In this document: positions 44,739 through 54,002 of the stretch, in pieces
Position numbering within the stretch: the stretch's first letter is position 1
How the letters are laid out: each line of letters starts with the position of its first letter
Program-made: the position numbers and the translations under genes
Notes under the pieces: generated by a model
Seen by the model: the letters and a program-made list of their open reading frames with translations, nothing else
Database searches by the model: none
What the model was told of the DNA's origin: nothing
Source: Micromonospora sp. U21
GTDB taxonomy: Bacteria; Actinomycetota; Actinomycetes; Mycobacteriales; Micromonosporaceae
DNA length: 64,000 nt
Reading direction: 5' to 3'
NCBI RefSeq assembly: GCF_018070045.1
Contig: NZ_JAGPYK010000009.1
Coordinates: 62,001-126,000, forward strand

Positions 44739-47579
44739 ATGAGTGAGGCAGCCGCACCGGCGGGCGACATTCCCCCGTTCCGGTACACCGCGGCCCTGGC
44801 CGACGAGATCGAAATCCGTTGGCAGGACATCTGGGCGCGCGAGGGCACCTTCCACGCCCCGAACCCGACCGGCCCGCTGGCCGACCCGGGCCACCCCCGG
44901 GCCGGCGCGGAGAAGCTGTACGTGCTGGACATGTTCCCGTACCCCTCCGGATCGGGCCTGCACGTCGGCCACCCGCTGGGCTACATCGGCACCGACTGCT
45001 ACGCCCGCTACCAGCGGATGGCCGGCCGCAACGTGCTGCACGCGATGGGCTTCGACGCGTTCGGCCTGCCCGCCGAGCAGTACGCGGTGCAGACCGGCAC
45101 CCATCCGCGGACCACCACGGTGGCGAACATCGAGCGGTACAAGGCGCAGCTGCGCCGGCTGGGGCTGGCGCACGACGAGCGCCGCTCGGTGGCCACCATC
45201 GACACCGACTTCTACCGCTGGACCCAGTGGATCTTCCTGCAGATCTTCAACTCCTGGTACGACCGCGACGCCGGCCGGGCCCGGCCGATCGCCGAGTTGA
45301 TCGCCGAGTTCGAAGGCGGTAACCGGCCGACCCCGGACGGCCGGGCCTGGGCCGAGCTGAGCGTCGCCGAGCGCCGCCAGGTCGTCGACGACCACCGGCT
45401 GGCGTACGTCTCGCAGGCCCCGGTGAACTGGTGCCCGGGGCTGGGCACCGTGCTGGCGAACGAGGAGGTCACCGCCGACGGGCGCTCCGAGCGGGGCAAC
45501 TTCCCGGTCTTCAAGCGCAACCTGAAGCAGTGGATGATGCGGATCACCGCGTACGGTGACCGGCTGCTGGACGACCTGGACGGCCTGGACTGGCCGGAGC
45601 CGATCAAGCACATGCAGCGCAACTGGATCGGTCGCTCCACCGGTGCGCACATCGACTTCCCGACCGCCGGCGCGCCCGTGCGGGTGTTCACGACCCGGCC
45701 GGACACCATCTTCGGTGCCACCTACATGGTGCTGGCGCCCGAGCATGAGCTGGTCGACGCGCTGGTGCCGGCCGCCTGGCCGGACGGGACGCGGGACGCC
45801 TGGACCGGCGGGCACGCGAGCCCGCGTGCGGCCGTGGAGGCGTACCGCAAGGCGGCGGCGGCCAAGACGGACGTCGAGCGGCAGGCCGACACCAAGGAGA
45901 AGACCGGCGTCTTCATCGGGGCGTACGCCACCAACCCGGTCACCGGCGGGCAGATCCCGATCTTCATCGCCGACTACGTGCTGGCCGGCTACGGCACCGG
46001 CGCGATCATGGCGGTGCCGGCGCAGGACGAGCGGGACTGGGCGTTCGCCGAGGTCTTCGAGCTGCCCATCGTGCGCACCGTGCAGCCGTCGGAGGGCTTC
46101 GACGGCAAGGCGTACACCGGGGACGGCCCGGCGATCAACAGCGCGGCGCCCGAGCGCGGCCTGGATCTGGACGGCCTGGGGGTCGCCGACGCCAAGTCGG
46201 CGATCATCGCCTGGCTGGAGGCGAACGGGCACGGCTCCGGCGCGGTGACCTACCGGCTGCGCGACTGGCTGTTCTCCCGGCAGCGCTACTGGGGTGAGCC
46301 CTTCCCGATCGTCTACGACGAGACCGGCGCGGCGATCGCCCTGCCGGAGGAGATGCTGCCGGTCGAGCTGCCGGAGGTGGACGACTTCTCGCCGAAGACG
46401 TTCGACCCGAACGACGCCGACTCGAACCCGGAGACCCCGCTGTCGCGTCGCCGCGACTGGGTCGAGGTGGAGCTGGACCTGGGTGACGGGCCGAAGCGCT
46501 ACACCCGGGAGACCAACGTGATGCCGCAGTGGGCCGGCTCCTGCTGGTACGAGCTGCGCTACCTGGACCCGACCAACAGCGAGCGGTTCGTCGACGCCGA
46601 GAACGAGCGGTACTGGATGGGCCCGCGCGGCGAGGGCGACTGTGGCGGCACGGACCTGTACGTCGGTGGCGCCGAGCACGCTGTGCTGCACCTGCTGTAC
46701 GCGCGGTTCTGGCACAAGGTGCTGTTCGACCTGGGGCACGTGTCGTCGATCGAGCCGTTCCGCAAGCTGTTCAACCAGGGCATGATCCAGGCGTACGCGT
46801 ACACCGACTCGCGCGGCAGCTACGTGCAGGCCGAGGAGGTCGCCGAGCGCGACGGCGCCTACTACCTGGGCGACCTGGTGGTCAACCGCGAGTACGGCAA
46901 GATGGGCAAGTCGCTGAAGAACGTGGTGACCCCCGACGACATGTGCGCGGCGTACGGCGCGGACACCTTCCGGGTGTACGAGATGTCGATGGGCCCGCTG
47001 GAGGTGTCCCGCCCGTGGGAGACCCGGGCGGTGATCGGCTCGTACCGGTTCCTGCAGCGGGTCTGGCGGGCGGTGGTCGACGAGCAGACCGGCGCGCTGC
47101 GGGTCACCGACGAGCCGGCCGACGAGGCGACCCGCCGGCTGCTGCACAAGGTGATCGACGGCGTCCGTGGCGACATGGACGGCATCCGGTTCAACACCGC
47201 GATCGCCAAGCTGATCGAGCTGACCAACGGACTGACCCGGCTGTCGGCGACGCCGCGCGAGGTGGCCGAGCCGCTGGTACTGATGGTGGCGCCGTTCGCT
47301 CCGCACGTCGCCGAGGAGCTGTGGCGGCGGCTGGGCCACGACACGTCGCTGACGTACGCGGACTTCCCGACGGCTGACCCGGCACTGCTGGTCGTGGACA
47401 CGGTCACCTATCCGGTGCAGGTCAACGGCAAGGTGCGTGGCCGCATCGAGGTGCCCGCCGACTCGTCCGAGGAGACCGTTCGCGCGGCCGCCCTGGACGC
47501 GGTGTCCACCGCCCTGGCCGGCAAGGAGCCTCGCAAGGTCATCGTCGTCCCGGGCCGAGTGGTCTCGGTCGTCGCCTGA
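44739..47579 (+). CDS. leuS: Leucyl-tRNA synthetase
   Basis: A 946-residue class I synthetase that charges tRNA-Leu. The HIGH motif is HVGH at 75-78 in [16 protein letters not shown], and the KMSKS motif is KMGKS at 721-725 in [12 protein letters not shown]. The inserted editing domain carries [18 protein letters not shown]. The C-terminal domain is typical and length is normal. ATG at 44739 has GAGGAGA 5 bases upstream. Expression is probably set by the attenuator and leader peptide in front of it. Upstream, moxR is transcribed away. Confidence 0.97.
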   Translation: MSEAAAPAGDIPPFRYTAALADEIEIRWQDIWAREGTFHAPNPTGPLADPGHPRAGAEKLYVLDMFPYPSGSGLHVGHPLGYIGTDCYARYQRMAGRNVLHAMGFDAFGLPAEQYAVQTGTHPRTTTVANIERYKAQLRRLGLAHDERRSVATIDTDFYRWTQWIFLQIFNSWYDRDAGRARPIAELIAEFEGGNRPTPDGRAWAELSVAERRQVVDDHRLAYVSQAPVNWCPGLGTVLANEEVTADGRSERGNFPVFKRNLKQWMMRITAYGDRLLDDLDGLDWPEPIKHMQRNWIGRSTGAHIDFPTAGAPVRVFTTRPDTIFGATYMVLAPEHELVDALVPAAWPDGTRDAWTGGHASPRAAVEAYRKAAAAKTDVERQADTKEKTGVFIGAYATNPVTGGQIPIFIADYVLAGYGTGAIMAVPAQDERDWAFAEVFELPIVRTVQPSEGFDGKAYTGDGPAINSAAPERGLDLDGLGVADAKSAIIAWLEANGHGSGAVTYRLRDWLFSRQRYWGEPFPIVYDETGAAIALPEEMLPVELPEVDDFSPKTFDPNDADSNPETPLSRRRDWVEVELDLGDGPKRYTRETNVMPQWAGSCWYELRYLDPTNSERFVDAENERYWMGPRGEGDCGGTDLYVGGAEHAVLHLLYARFWHKVLFDLGHVSSIEPFRKLFNQGMIQAYAYTDSRGSYVQAEEVAERDGAYYLGDLVVNREYGKMGKSLKNVVTPDDMCAAYGADTFRVYEMSMGPLEVSRPWETRAVIGSYRFLQRVWRAVVDEQTGALRVTDEPADEATRRLLHKVIDGVRGDMDGIRFNTAIAKLIELTNGLTRLSATPREVAEPLVLMVAPFAPHVAEELWRRLGHDTSLTYADFPTADPALLVVDTVTYPVQVNGKVRGRIEVPADSSEETVRAAALDAVSTALAGKEPRKVIVVPGRVVSVVA

Positions 47580-47661
47580 CGCCCCTGTCGATGAGGGGCG
47601 CGCTGGTGAATGACCGGCGTGCGCTACGCGGTGTGACGTCGACGGCGGCGGACGCCGGAAC

Positions 47662-47709
47662 GAGCGTTATGACTCAGAGGCATATTCATACCTCTGAGTC
47701 ATAACGCTC
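47662..47709. repeat. 48-bp AT-rich palindromic element, copy 2
   Basis: GAGCGTTATGACTCAGAGG (47662-47680) and CCTCTGAGTCATAACGCTC (47691-47709) are perfect 19-bp arms with loop CATATTCATA. The element matches the 28400 copy in length and about 77% of bases. It lies between the convergent leuS and aminoglycoside-phosphotransferase-like genes and would be a strong bidirectional hairpin. Confidence 0.93.
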
Positions 47710-47721
47710 TCCGGCGCATCT

Positions 47722-47797
47722 GTCTCCGCGGGCCGCGGCAGGGCGCCCGTCTCCGCGGGCCGCGGCAGGGCGGCGTCTCGGCGGGGCGCGGCAGGCC
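47722..47797. repeat. Short tandem repeat after leuS
   Basis: GTCTCCGCGGGCCGCGGCAG is repeated twice (47722 and 47749) with a degenerate third copy (47775); spacings are 27 and 26 bases. Confidence 0.8.
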
Positions 47798-47881
47798 ACC
47801 GTCGCCAAGCGCCGCACGCCGCCGCGGGCGACACGCTGGCTCTGCGGCGCGACAGGCCGGCCTTCGAGGCCCGGCACCGCC

Positions 47882-48658
47882 TCAGGCGGTGAACGCCGCC
47901 GTCACGGCATGGCGGTGGGTGAGCAGCCAGTCCTGCCAGCGGCGTACCCCTTCGACCGCGCCCGCGTCGCGTAGCCGGCGCATACCCGGCTCGTCGCGGT
48001 CGGCGCCGGCGTCGATGCTCCGCCAGGTGCTCTCGATCTGGAGGAGCATCACGTCCACCAGTTCATCGCGTGGCAGTGCCGGACGCGCGGGTGCGGCGGA
48101 CGCCGCGTCGTAGGCGTCGCAGAGCACGCGGCAGCGTCGGCCCAGCTCGGTCGGATCGGCGCCCTCGCCCAACGCCGCCCAGTGCCAGCCGGCGAACGCC
48201 ACGTCCTCGACCCGTCGGCCCGGCCTGGCCAGGTCCCAGTCGAGGAAGGTCACCGGCAGGGGCCCGGCCGGGTAGTCCCGGTACACCGTGTTCTTCGGGG
48301 ACAGGTCGCGGTGGCACACCGTCTCGGCGTCGCCGGCCAGCGGGGTGCCCGCACACACGTCGTGCAGTCGCCGGATCAGCTCGGCCAGCCGCACCAGCGC
48401 CCGGTCGGCGAAGAACGCCGCGTCCTCCCGGTCGCGCCACGGCACCCGACCCGCGACGTAGCTGAGTGTCTGCCGCCCGTGGGCGTCGATTCCCAGGTAA
48501 CGGGGCGCGAGGTCCGCGCCCACCTCGGCCAGGTGGCGCAGCAGCGCGCCGACGAACTCCAGGTTGGCCGGCGGCGTGCGCCGTACCGTGTCGCCGGCCC
48601 GGACCACCTCGGCGACGAAGCCGCCGGCGAGCCGCTGCTCGCCAGGCCCGCCCGTCAT
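47882..48658 (-). CDS. Aminoglycoside phosphotransferase-family kinase
   Basis: A 258-residue small-molecule kinase with the APH fold. The catalytic loop is HRDLSPKNTVY (His116, Asp118, Asn123) and the metal-binding Asp is in FLDWDLARPG (Asp140). The N-lobe is short and the ATP lysine is not easily placed. Substrate is unknown; such proteins include choline and homoserine kinases as well as antibiotic enzymes, so no resistance role is claimed. ATG at 48658 overlaps the stop of the TVP38 gene by ATGA. It is the last gene of the murT operon. Confidence 0.8.
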   Translation of the reverse strand: MTGGPGEQRLAGGFVAEVVRAGDTVRRTPPANLEFVGALLRHLAEVGADLAPRYLGIDAHGRQTLSYVAGRVPWRDREDAAFFADRALVRLAELIRRLHDVCAGTPLAGDAETVCHRDLSPKNTVYRDYPAGPLPVTFLDWDLARPGRRVEDVAFAGWHWAALGEGADPTELGRRCRVLCDAYDAASAAPARPALPRDELVDVMLLQIESTWRSIDAGADRDEPGMRRLRDAGAVEGVRRWQDWLLTHRHAVTAAFTA

Positions 48659-49341
48659 CGGCTCAGCACCGAGCGGCGCTGCCGCTCGGCGCGCCACCAC
48701 TGGGAAATCAGCACCACGCTGGCGATCAGGCCGAGGCTGGCCGGGGCGGCCGCGTACCAGTTGATGTGGCCGGGGGAGCTGACCGCCGCACCGATCGCGG
48801 CGTAGCCGAAGGCGGTCGGGGCGGAGGCGATCACGCTGCCGGCCAGGAACGGCAGGACCCGGGCCCCGGTGGTGCCGTAGCCGTAACTGACCAGCCCGAA
48901 GCCGGCGATCGGGAGCAGCCGGACGGTGACCACGCCGAGCACGCTCTGCCGGGTGAACCAACCGTCCAGGCGGGCCAGCCGGCCGCGGACCCGCTCGGCG
49001 ACGAACTCCCGGCCGAGCAACCGGCCGACCGTGAACCCGACCGCCGCCGCCACCAGCGCGGCGCCCAGGGCGTACGCGGCACCCTCCAGCGGACCGAAGA
49101 TCGCGCCCGCGGCGAGCGTGATGAACGTCCGGGGGACCAACGCGACCAGCAGCAGCGCGCCACCGAGGATCGCCGCCACCGGGGCGAGGTCGCCGAGCCG
49201 GTCAGCCAGTTGCGGCAGCCGCGCCGGATCCGGCCGGGGTGCCAGGAGCAACAGCAACGCGCACAGGCCGATCAGCAGCACGAGCAGGGCGAACCGGGCG
49301 GCCGACGGCTGCCGGAGCAGCCGCCGGACGGCCCGGATCAT
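48655..49341 (-). CDS. TVP38/TMEM64-family (DedA-like) membrane protein
   Basis: A 228-residue polytopic membrane protein with about six helices. The SNARE-associated/VTT domain has PRTFITLAAGAIFGPLEGAAYA and GFTVGRLLGREFVAERV, with VVTVRLLPIAGFGLVSYGYG, the re-entrant Pro/Gly pattern of lipid scramblase-like DedA relatives. ATG at 49341 and stop at 48655 both overlap neighbours as ATGA. A role in moving lipid or lipid-linked intermediates across the membrane is family inference and fits its position beside the MurT/GatD lipid II amidation genes. Confidence 0.85.
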   Translation of the reverse strand: MIRAVRRLLRQPSAARFALLVLLIGLCALLLLLAPRPDPARLPQLADRLGDLAPVAAILGGALLLVALVPRTFITLAAGAIFGPLEGAAYALGAALVAAAVGFTVGRLLGREFVAERVRGRLARLDGWFTRQSVLGVVTVRLLPIAGFGLVSYGYGTTGARVLPFLAGSVIASAPTAFGYAAIGAAVSSPGHINWYAAAPASLGLIASVVLISQWWRAERQRRSVLSR

Positions 49342-50057
49342 GCCCGGGCGGCGGCCACTGCGGTGCGGCGCTCGCTCCGGAGCCGGTCCGACCAGGTGTC
49401 GTCCAGCGGCGGGAGCTGGTGCGCGCCGGTGGCCCAGCGCAGCAGCAGGTCGGCCAGGGCCGGGTTGCGGGCCAGTGCGGGCCCGTGCGAATACGTGCCG
49501 AGCAGCTTGCCGCGCCAGGCACCCTCGGTGCTGCCGTCGTTGCCGACCCCGGCGGTGATCCGGGCCAGCGGAGCGACCTCCGGGCCGAGGTGGGTGCGAC
49601 CGCCGTGGTTCTCGAAACCGGTCAGCGCGGGCAGGCCCAGCCGCGGATCGATCTCGCCGGCCAGCTCGCCGACGGCCCGGCTCGGGCCCCGGTCGGACTG
49701 CAGGTCGAGCAGCTCCAGGCCGCGGCACTGCACACCCTTGGCGAAGAAGGAGGTGCCGAGCAGTTGGTAGCCGGCGCAGACACCGAACACCACCGAGCCC
49801 TGGGCGACCGCCCGGTGCAGGCCGCCGTCCGCGATCAGCCGCTGCGCGCCCAGGGCCTGCGGGCCGTCCTCGCCGCCGCCCACCAGGTAGATGTCGGCGG
49901 TCGCGGGCAGCCGCTGGTCGGAGCGGACCTCCAGCACCTCGACCGGCATGCCGCGCTGGCGCGCCCGTCGGGCGAGGATCAGGGCGTTGCCCCGGTCGCC
50001 GTAGGTGGAAAGCAGGTCGGGGTAGATCCAGACGATGCGCAGGCTCTCAGTTGACAC
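49338..50057 (-). CDS. gatD: Lipid II isoglutaminyl synthase subunit GatD
   Basis: A 239-residue class I glutamine amidotransferase. With MurT it converts the D-glutamate in lipid II to D-isoglutamine. Catalytic Cys94 in VVFGVCAGYQLLG and His191 in LLGTYSHGPAL, both at the positions reported for S. aureus GatD (C94, H189), support the call. GTG at 50057 overlaps the murT stop by 11 bases, indicating tight coupling. It is also close to cobyric acid synthase (CobQ) in sequence, but the size and murT partner settle the choice. Confidence 0.93.
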   Translation of the reverse strand: MSTESLRIVWIYPDLLSTYGDRGNALILARRARQRGMPVEVLEVRSDQRLPATADIYLVGGGEDGPQALGAQRLIADGGLHRAVAQGSVVFGVCAGYQLLGTSFFAKGVQCRGLELLDLQSDRGPSRAVGELAGEIDPRLGLPALTGFENHGGRTHLGPEVAPLARITAGVGNDGSTEGAWRGKLLGTYSHGPALARNPALADLLLRWATGAHQLPPLDDTWSDRLRSERRTAVAAARA

Positions 50058-51309
50058 GGTCCAACTCCGCTCGGATGTCCTGGAACGCGGTGTAGTTCGC
50101 GATGACCTCCAGCCGCCCCGGCGGGACCGACCGGATCGCGTCGTCAAATGTGCGCACGTGCTGGAACGACACGTCGTTGACGTCCAGCCGGACCGCCAGG
50201 TCGTACGCCCGGTCGCCGGTGATCAGCACCTGCCGGCCGCGCAGCGGGGCGAAGTCGACGTCGAAGAGCCAGGAGGTGTCCAGCCCGTCGGGGTCGCGGG
50301 CGTTGATGGCGAGCAGGGTGGGCGCCTCGTCGGCCATGTCGAAGGCCTCCAGCCAGCTGGCCGGGTTCTTGGCCAGCAGCAGCCGGATGTTACGCCCGTC
50401 CTTGTCCACCTGCGCGTAGCGGCCGGCCACCGAGGTGACGATGCCGAGTCGGGACACCGCGTCGACCGGGCGGACGCCGAACTCGGCGGCCACGGCCAGC
50501 GCGGTCGCCGCGTTGCCGAGGTTGACCTTGCCGGGCAGTTGGAGGGAGACCTTGTGCCAGGCGCCGGTGGGGTCGAGCACGCCCTCGTCCTCGACGACCC
50601 ACTGCGGCTCCGGTCGGCGCAGCGCGCAGCCGGTGCACCACCACTGGTCGCCGGAGCGCTGGATGGTGGAGCCGCACTCGGGGCAGACCCAGGAGTCGTC
50701 GTGCCAGCGCTGGCCGGCGCTGAACCAGGTCACGTGCGGCGGGTTGATGCCGTGGGCGGGGTCGGCCGGCGGAGTGGCGGCCCAGACCACCATGGGGTCG
50801 TCGGCGTTGGCCACCACGCGTACGTCGGTGTGCCGGACCAGCGCCGCGCGCCAGAGCTGCGCCATCATGGCGACCTCCTTGGCCCGGTCGAGCTGGTCGC
50901 GGGAGAGGTTCAGCAGCGCGACCACGTGCGGCTCGGTCGCCTCCAGCACCTGGGCGAGGTAGTGCTCGTCGACCTCCAGCACCGCGTACGGGGTGCTGCC
51001 GGCCTTGGCCAGCGCCGAGGTGTGCCCGCTGGGCATGTTGGCGCCGAAGGAGTTGGTGGCGACCCGGCCGAGCACGCCGACCGCGGCGGCGGCCAGCCGG
51101 GTGGTGGTGGTCTTGCCGTTGGTGCCGGAGACGAGCGCGATGGCGCGCCCGGCCGACAGGTGGGCCAGCAGGTCCGGGTCGATCTTCAGCCCGATCCACC
51201 CGCCGATCACCGAACCGTCGCCACGGCCGGCCGCCCGGGAGAGCGCCGCGGCGGTCCGGGACACGGAGCTGGCCACCTTGGCCCGTAGGGGCATTTTCGC
51301 GTCCGTCAC
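50047..51309 (-). CDS. murT: Lipid II isoglutaminyl synthase subunit MurT
   Basis: A 420-residue Mur-ligase-like protein that activates the glutamate carboxyl group for amidation by GatD. The ATP site is [14 protein letters not shown] (about 60-74). A four-Cys zinc ribbon, [20 protein letters not shown], is inserted in the middle domain, as in other MurT. The C-terminal domain is DUF1727-like. GTG at 51309 is chosen for length; the gene is divergent from mraZ. In mycobacteria and staphylococci this amidation is essential or needed for cross-linking. Confidence 0.95.
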   Translation of the reverse strand: MTDAKMPLRAKVASSVSRTAAALSRAAGRGDGSVIGGWIGLKIDPDLLAHLSAGRAIALVSGTNGKTTTTRLAAAAVGVLGRVATNSFGANMPSGHTSALAKAGSTPYAVLEVDEHYLAQVLEATEPHVVALLNLSRDQLDRAKEVAMMAQLWRAALVRHTDVRVVANADDPMVVWAATPPADPAHGINPPHVTWFSAGQRWHDDSWVCPECGSTIQRSGDQWWCTGCALRRPEPQWVVEDEGVLDPTGAWHKVSLQLPGKVNLGNAATALAVAAEFGVRPVDAVSRLGIVTSVAGRYAQVDKDGRNIRLLLAKNPASWLEAFDMADEAPTLLAINARDPDGLDTSWLFDVDFAPLRGRQVLITGDRAYDLAVRLDVNDVSFQHVRTFDDAIRSVPPGRLEVIANYTAFQDIRAELDRVN

Positions 51310-51539
51310 GCGAGCGAGGTTACCGGACCGCCCACCCCACCAGATCGCCGCCGACGGTGAACCGTTCGGTTGTGGTGCGGACGCGGGTGGCCGGGTCGAC
51401 GTCCACCGGACGGAGTCGATCTATGTCGGAAAGCGGACCACGCCGGGCGGCCGCTGCGGCCCTCCACTCCGCCCCACCCCTTGTGACGTGCGGTTTTGCC
51501 CACGGATCCGGCGCGCCACGCGGTCGATTCTGGTTGCAG
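51310..51539. other. Divergent region between murT and mraZ
   Basis: About 230 bases to the first MraZ box, no gene. It must carry the murT promoter, which I could not pin down. Confidence 0.4.
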
Positions 51540-51565
51540 GTGGAGGGAAGTGGAGTAGAGTGGGG
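51540..51565 (+). promoter_or_regulatory. MraZ-binding direct repeats at the mraZ promoter
   Basis: Three direct repeats GTGGAG, GTGGAG, GTGGGG begin at 51540, 51550 and 51560, exactly 10 bases apart. This matches the known MraZ site, direct repeats of TGGGN-like sequence with one-turn spacing. The third repeat overlaps the -10 box TAGAGT (51556-51561). They predict autoregulation of mraZ and the following dcw genes. Confidence 0.85.
51556..51561 (+). promoter_or_regulatory. -10 box of the mraZ promoter
   Basis: TAGAGT fits TAnnnT, lies 88 bases before the mraZ GTG, and is covered by the MraZ repeats, leaving an untranslated leader. No clear -35 was seen. Confidence 0.55.
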
Positions 51566-51649
51566 CCCAATGGTGAGGCCGGGAGGGCTCACCGGCCCGG
51601 GGGGTCAGCGGCGCCGCGAACGCCGCTTAAGGGCGAGGGGGTAGGGCCG

Positions 51650-52081
51650 GTGTTTCTCGGCACCCACACTCCGCGCCTGGACGACAAAGGCCGGTTGATC
51701 CTTCCGGCCAAGTTCCGGGACGAGCTGGCGGGGGGTGTCGTGGTCACCAAAGGGCAGGATCGCTGTCTCTACGTCTTCCCGACGCCCGAGTTCCAGCGGA
51801 TCGCGGAGCAGTTGCGCGCGCAGCCGATGACGCACAAGGCGGCCCGGGCCTACAGCCGGGTCTTCTTCGCCAGCGCGCACGACGAGGTGCCGGACAAGCA
51901 GGGCCGGGTGACGATCCCGGCCCACCTGCGGGCGTACGCCGCGCTCGACCGCGATCTGGTCGTGATCGGCGCGAGCACGCGGGTCGAGATCTGGGACCGG
52001 GTCGCCTGGGAGACCTACCTCGCCGAGAGCGAAGACGACTTCGCCGACATCGAGGAGGGGGTGCTGCCCGGCGGTCTGTAG
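51650..52081 (+). CDS. mraZ: Transcriptional regulator MraZ
   Basis: A 143-residue DNA-binding protein of two AbrB/SpoVT-like units. The first is [20 protein letters not shown] and the second begins near [15 protein letters not shown]. It binds repeated boxes upstream of its own operon (here at 51540). GTG at 51650 opens the family motif [15 protein letters not shown]; the long upstream frame is spurious. It heads the dcw cluster and precedes rsmH by about 200 bases. Confidence 0.96.
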   Translation: MFLGTHTPRLDDKGRLILPAKFRDELAGGVVVTKGQDRCLYVFPTPEFQRIAEQLRAQPMTHKAARAYSRVFFASAHDEVPDKQGRVTIPAHLRAYAALDRDLVVIGASTRVEIWDRVAWETYLAESEDDFADIEEGVLPGGL

Positions 52082-52285
52082 GGCGGAACGGCGCCCGACG
52101 TACTGCGAGATCTCCAGCCGCTTTCGAGTTCCTGGCATCCCTTCCCCGGTGCCAGGCGCACGATCCGGACATCGGGCGGAAGCCCGGTGTCAGGCGGGAG
52201 CGGATGGGGATCTGGCGGTACGACGGCGGCGCCGTCCCGCGACAGGCGCACGAACGAACGGACGTTTCAACCAGTGGGGGTCATG

Positions 52286-53398
52286 ATGGGGGAGCTGCGC
52301 GGCACGCATGTGCCGGTGCTGCTCGAGCGGTGTCTCGAGCTGCTGGCCCCCGCGCTGGGTCGGGGCGGCCGGACGGTGTACGTCGACGCGACGCTCGGCC
52401 TGGCCGGGCATGCCGAGGCGGTGCTGGAGGCGCACCCGGAGACGGTCCTGATCGGGCTCGACCGGGACACCGAGGCGCTCGCCCACGCACGGGTCCGGCT
52501 GGCCCGTTTCGCCGACCGGATGCACCTGGAGCACGCCGTCTACGACGAGCTGCCCGAGGTGCTGGACCGGCTGGGCTATCCGGGCATCGACGCGATCCTG
52601 TTCGACCTCGGTGTCTCGTCGCTGCAACTGGACGCGCCCGACCGCGGGTTCGCGTACGCCCAGGACGCGCCGCTGGACATGCGGATGGACCAGACCCGGG
52701 GGGTGACCGCCGAGGAGGTGGTCAACACCTATGCACATCCGGACCTGGCCCGGGTGCTGCGGGTCTACGGCGAGGAGAAGTTCGCCGGCCGGATCGCCTC
52801 GGCGATCATCCGGGAGCGGGAACGCGCCCGGATCACCTCGTCCGCGCGGCTGGCGGAGCTGGTCCGGGCCTCGATTCCGGCACCAGCCCGACGAACGGGT
52901 GGACACCCGGCAAAGAGAACGTTTCAGGCTTTACGGATCGAGGTAAACAAGGAGCTGGCAGCGCTGGAGTCAGCGCTGCCGTCCGCGCTCGACGCACTGA
53001 CCGTGGGCGGTCGCATGGTGGTCCTGTCCTACCACTCGCTGGAGGACCGGCTCACCAAGGTGGCGCTCGCGGACCGGGTCCGCAGTAAGGGCCCGATCGA
53101 CCTCCCGGTCGAACTGCCCGGGTCCGGTCCGACGTTCCGGCTGCTCAGCCGGGGCGCCGAACTGCCCGGGGAGGCGGAGGTCGCCGTGAACCCGCGAGCC
53201 GCCTCGGTGCGGTTGCGGGCCGCGGAGCGACTCGACCCGAACGCGACACAGCAGGGGCGGACCGACCGCGAACGGTCCCGCCGACGGGTGAAGGCGATGC
53301 ACCAACCGGGGACGGGGTCCACGGGATCCGTGGGGGATCCAGGGACGCCGGGGGACGACAGAGGGACGGATGTAGAGGGGGAGGGACATGAACATTGA
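52286..53398 (+). CDS. rsmH: 16S rRNA (cytosine(1402)-N4)-methyltransferase
   Basis: A 370-residue SAM enzyme modifying C1402 of 16S rRNA. SAM motif: [20 protein letters not shown]. Family signatures: [37 protein letters not shown] and [11 protein letters not shown]. The last 50 residues are a hydrophilic, disordered tail. Start: ATG at 52286 with GGGGG 5 bases upstream; ATG at 52283 is only 2 bases from that site. Its end overlaps the ftsL start by 11 bases, the usual dcw arrangement. Confidence 0.95.
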   Translation: MGELRGTHVPVLLERCLELLAPALGRGGRTVYVDATLGLAGHAEAVLEAHPETVLIGLDRDTEALAHARVRLARFADRMHLEHAVYDELPEVLDRLGYPGIDAILFDLGVSSLQLDAPDRGFAYAQDAPLDMRMDQTRGVTAEEVVNTYAHPDLARVLRVYGEEKFAGRIASAIIRERERARITSSARLAELVRASIPAPARRTGGHPAKRTFQALRIEVNKELAALESALPSALDALTVGGRMVVLSYHSLEDRLTKVALADRVRSKGPIDLPVELPGSGPTFRLLSRGAELPGEAEVAVNPRAASVRLRAAERLDPNATQQGRTDRERSRRRVKAMHQPGTGSTGSVGDPGTPGDDRGTDVEGEGHEH

Positions 53399-53999
53399 CA
53401 AGCGCGACCGTCGGGACGTCACCGGCGTCGGGCAGCGCACACCGCGGTCGGGGGGCCGGACCGCGGCGGAGCGGGCTCCGCGCGTGGGCAACGGTACGCC
53501 ACGCATCGATCGAGTGAACCGGCAGGGGGAGGCTCGCGCCCGGGGGGCGCGCGAGTTCCCGACCCAGGGCACCGCCGCGCTGCGGCCGGCCGAGAAGGCC
53601 GCCGTCGCCGCCAGTGCCCGCCCGCCCCGGCTGCGGGTGGCGCCGCCGCCGCCGGTGTCGGTGCCGCGCGCGCCGTTCGCGGCGCTGATCGTGGTGCTGG
53701 TCGTCGGCGGGGTGCTGGGCATCCTGGCGGTCAACACCAAGATCAATGAGAACGCGTTCCGGCTGGAGAAGCTGCAGCAGCAGCAGGCCCAACTGGACCT
53801 GGAGAAGCAGCAGCTGGACAAGCAGATCGCCGATGCCGAGGCGCCGGGCAACCTGACCGCCCAGGCGCGACGGCTGGGCCTGGTGGACGCCGGCGAACCG
53901 GGATACGTCCGGCTGCCGGACGGCAAGCTGCCTCTCGGCGTGCCGAAGCCGGCGACCGGCGAGCCGTCGGTGACCAGCCAGCAGGGCTCTGGAGGCTGA
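53388..53999 (+). CDS. ftsL: FtsL-like divisome protein
   Basis: A 203-residue bitopic division protein. A long basic and Pro-rich cytoplasmic N-terminus (1-94) leads to one membrane helix (about 97-117) and an external coiled coil, [20 protein letters not shown], followed by a Gly/Pro-rich tail. By position and layout it is FtsL, which with FtsB and FtsQ activates FtsW/FtsI. ATG at 53388 has GAGGGA 4 bases before it and overlaps the rsmH end. Confidence 0.87.
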   Translation: MNIDKRDRRDVTGVGQRTPRSGGRTAAERAPRVGNGTPRIDRVNRQGEARARGAREFPTQGTAALRPAEKAAVAASARPPRLRVAPPPPVSVPRAPFAALIVVLVVGGVLGILAVNTKINENAFRLEKLQQQQAQLDLEKQQLDKQIADAEAPGNLTAQARRLGLVDAGEPGYVRLPDGKLPLGVPKPATGEPSVTSQQGSGG

Positions 54000-54002
54000 C
54001 CG

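Larger units (their letters stand above)
47580..47881. other. Gene-free gap after leuS
   Basis: About 300 bases with no gene. It holds the 48-bp AT-rich palindrome (copy 2) and a short tandem repeat (47722-47797). The remaining sequence is GC-rich with no further feature seen. Confidence 0.6.

Noticed and set aside
47882..48658. Aminoglycoside-resistance gene
   Set aside because: The fold alone does not show antibiotic specificity, and its position in the murT operon argues for a housekeeping substrate.
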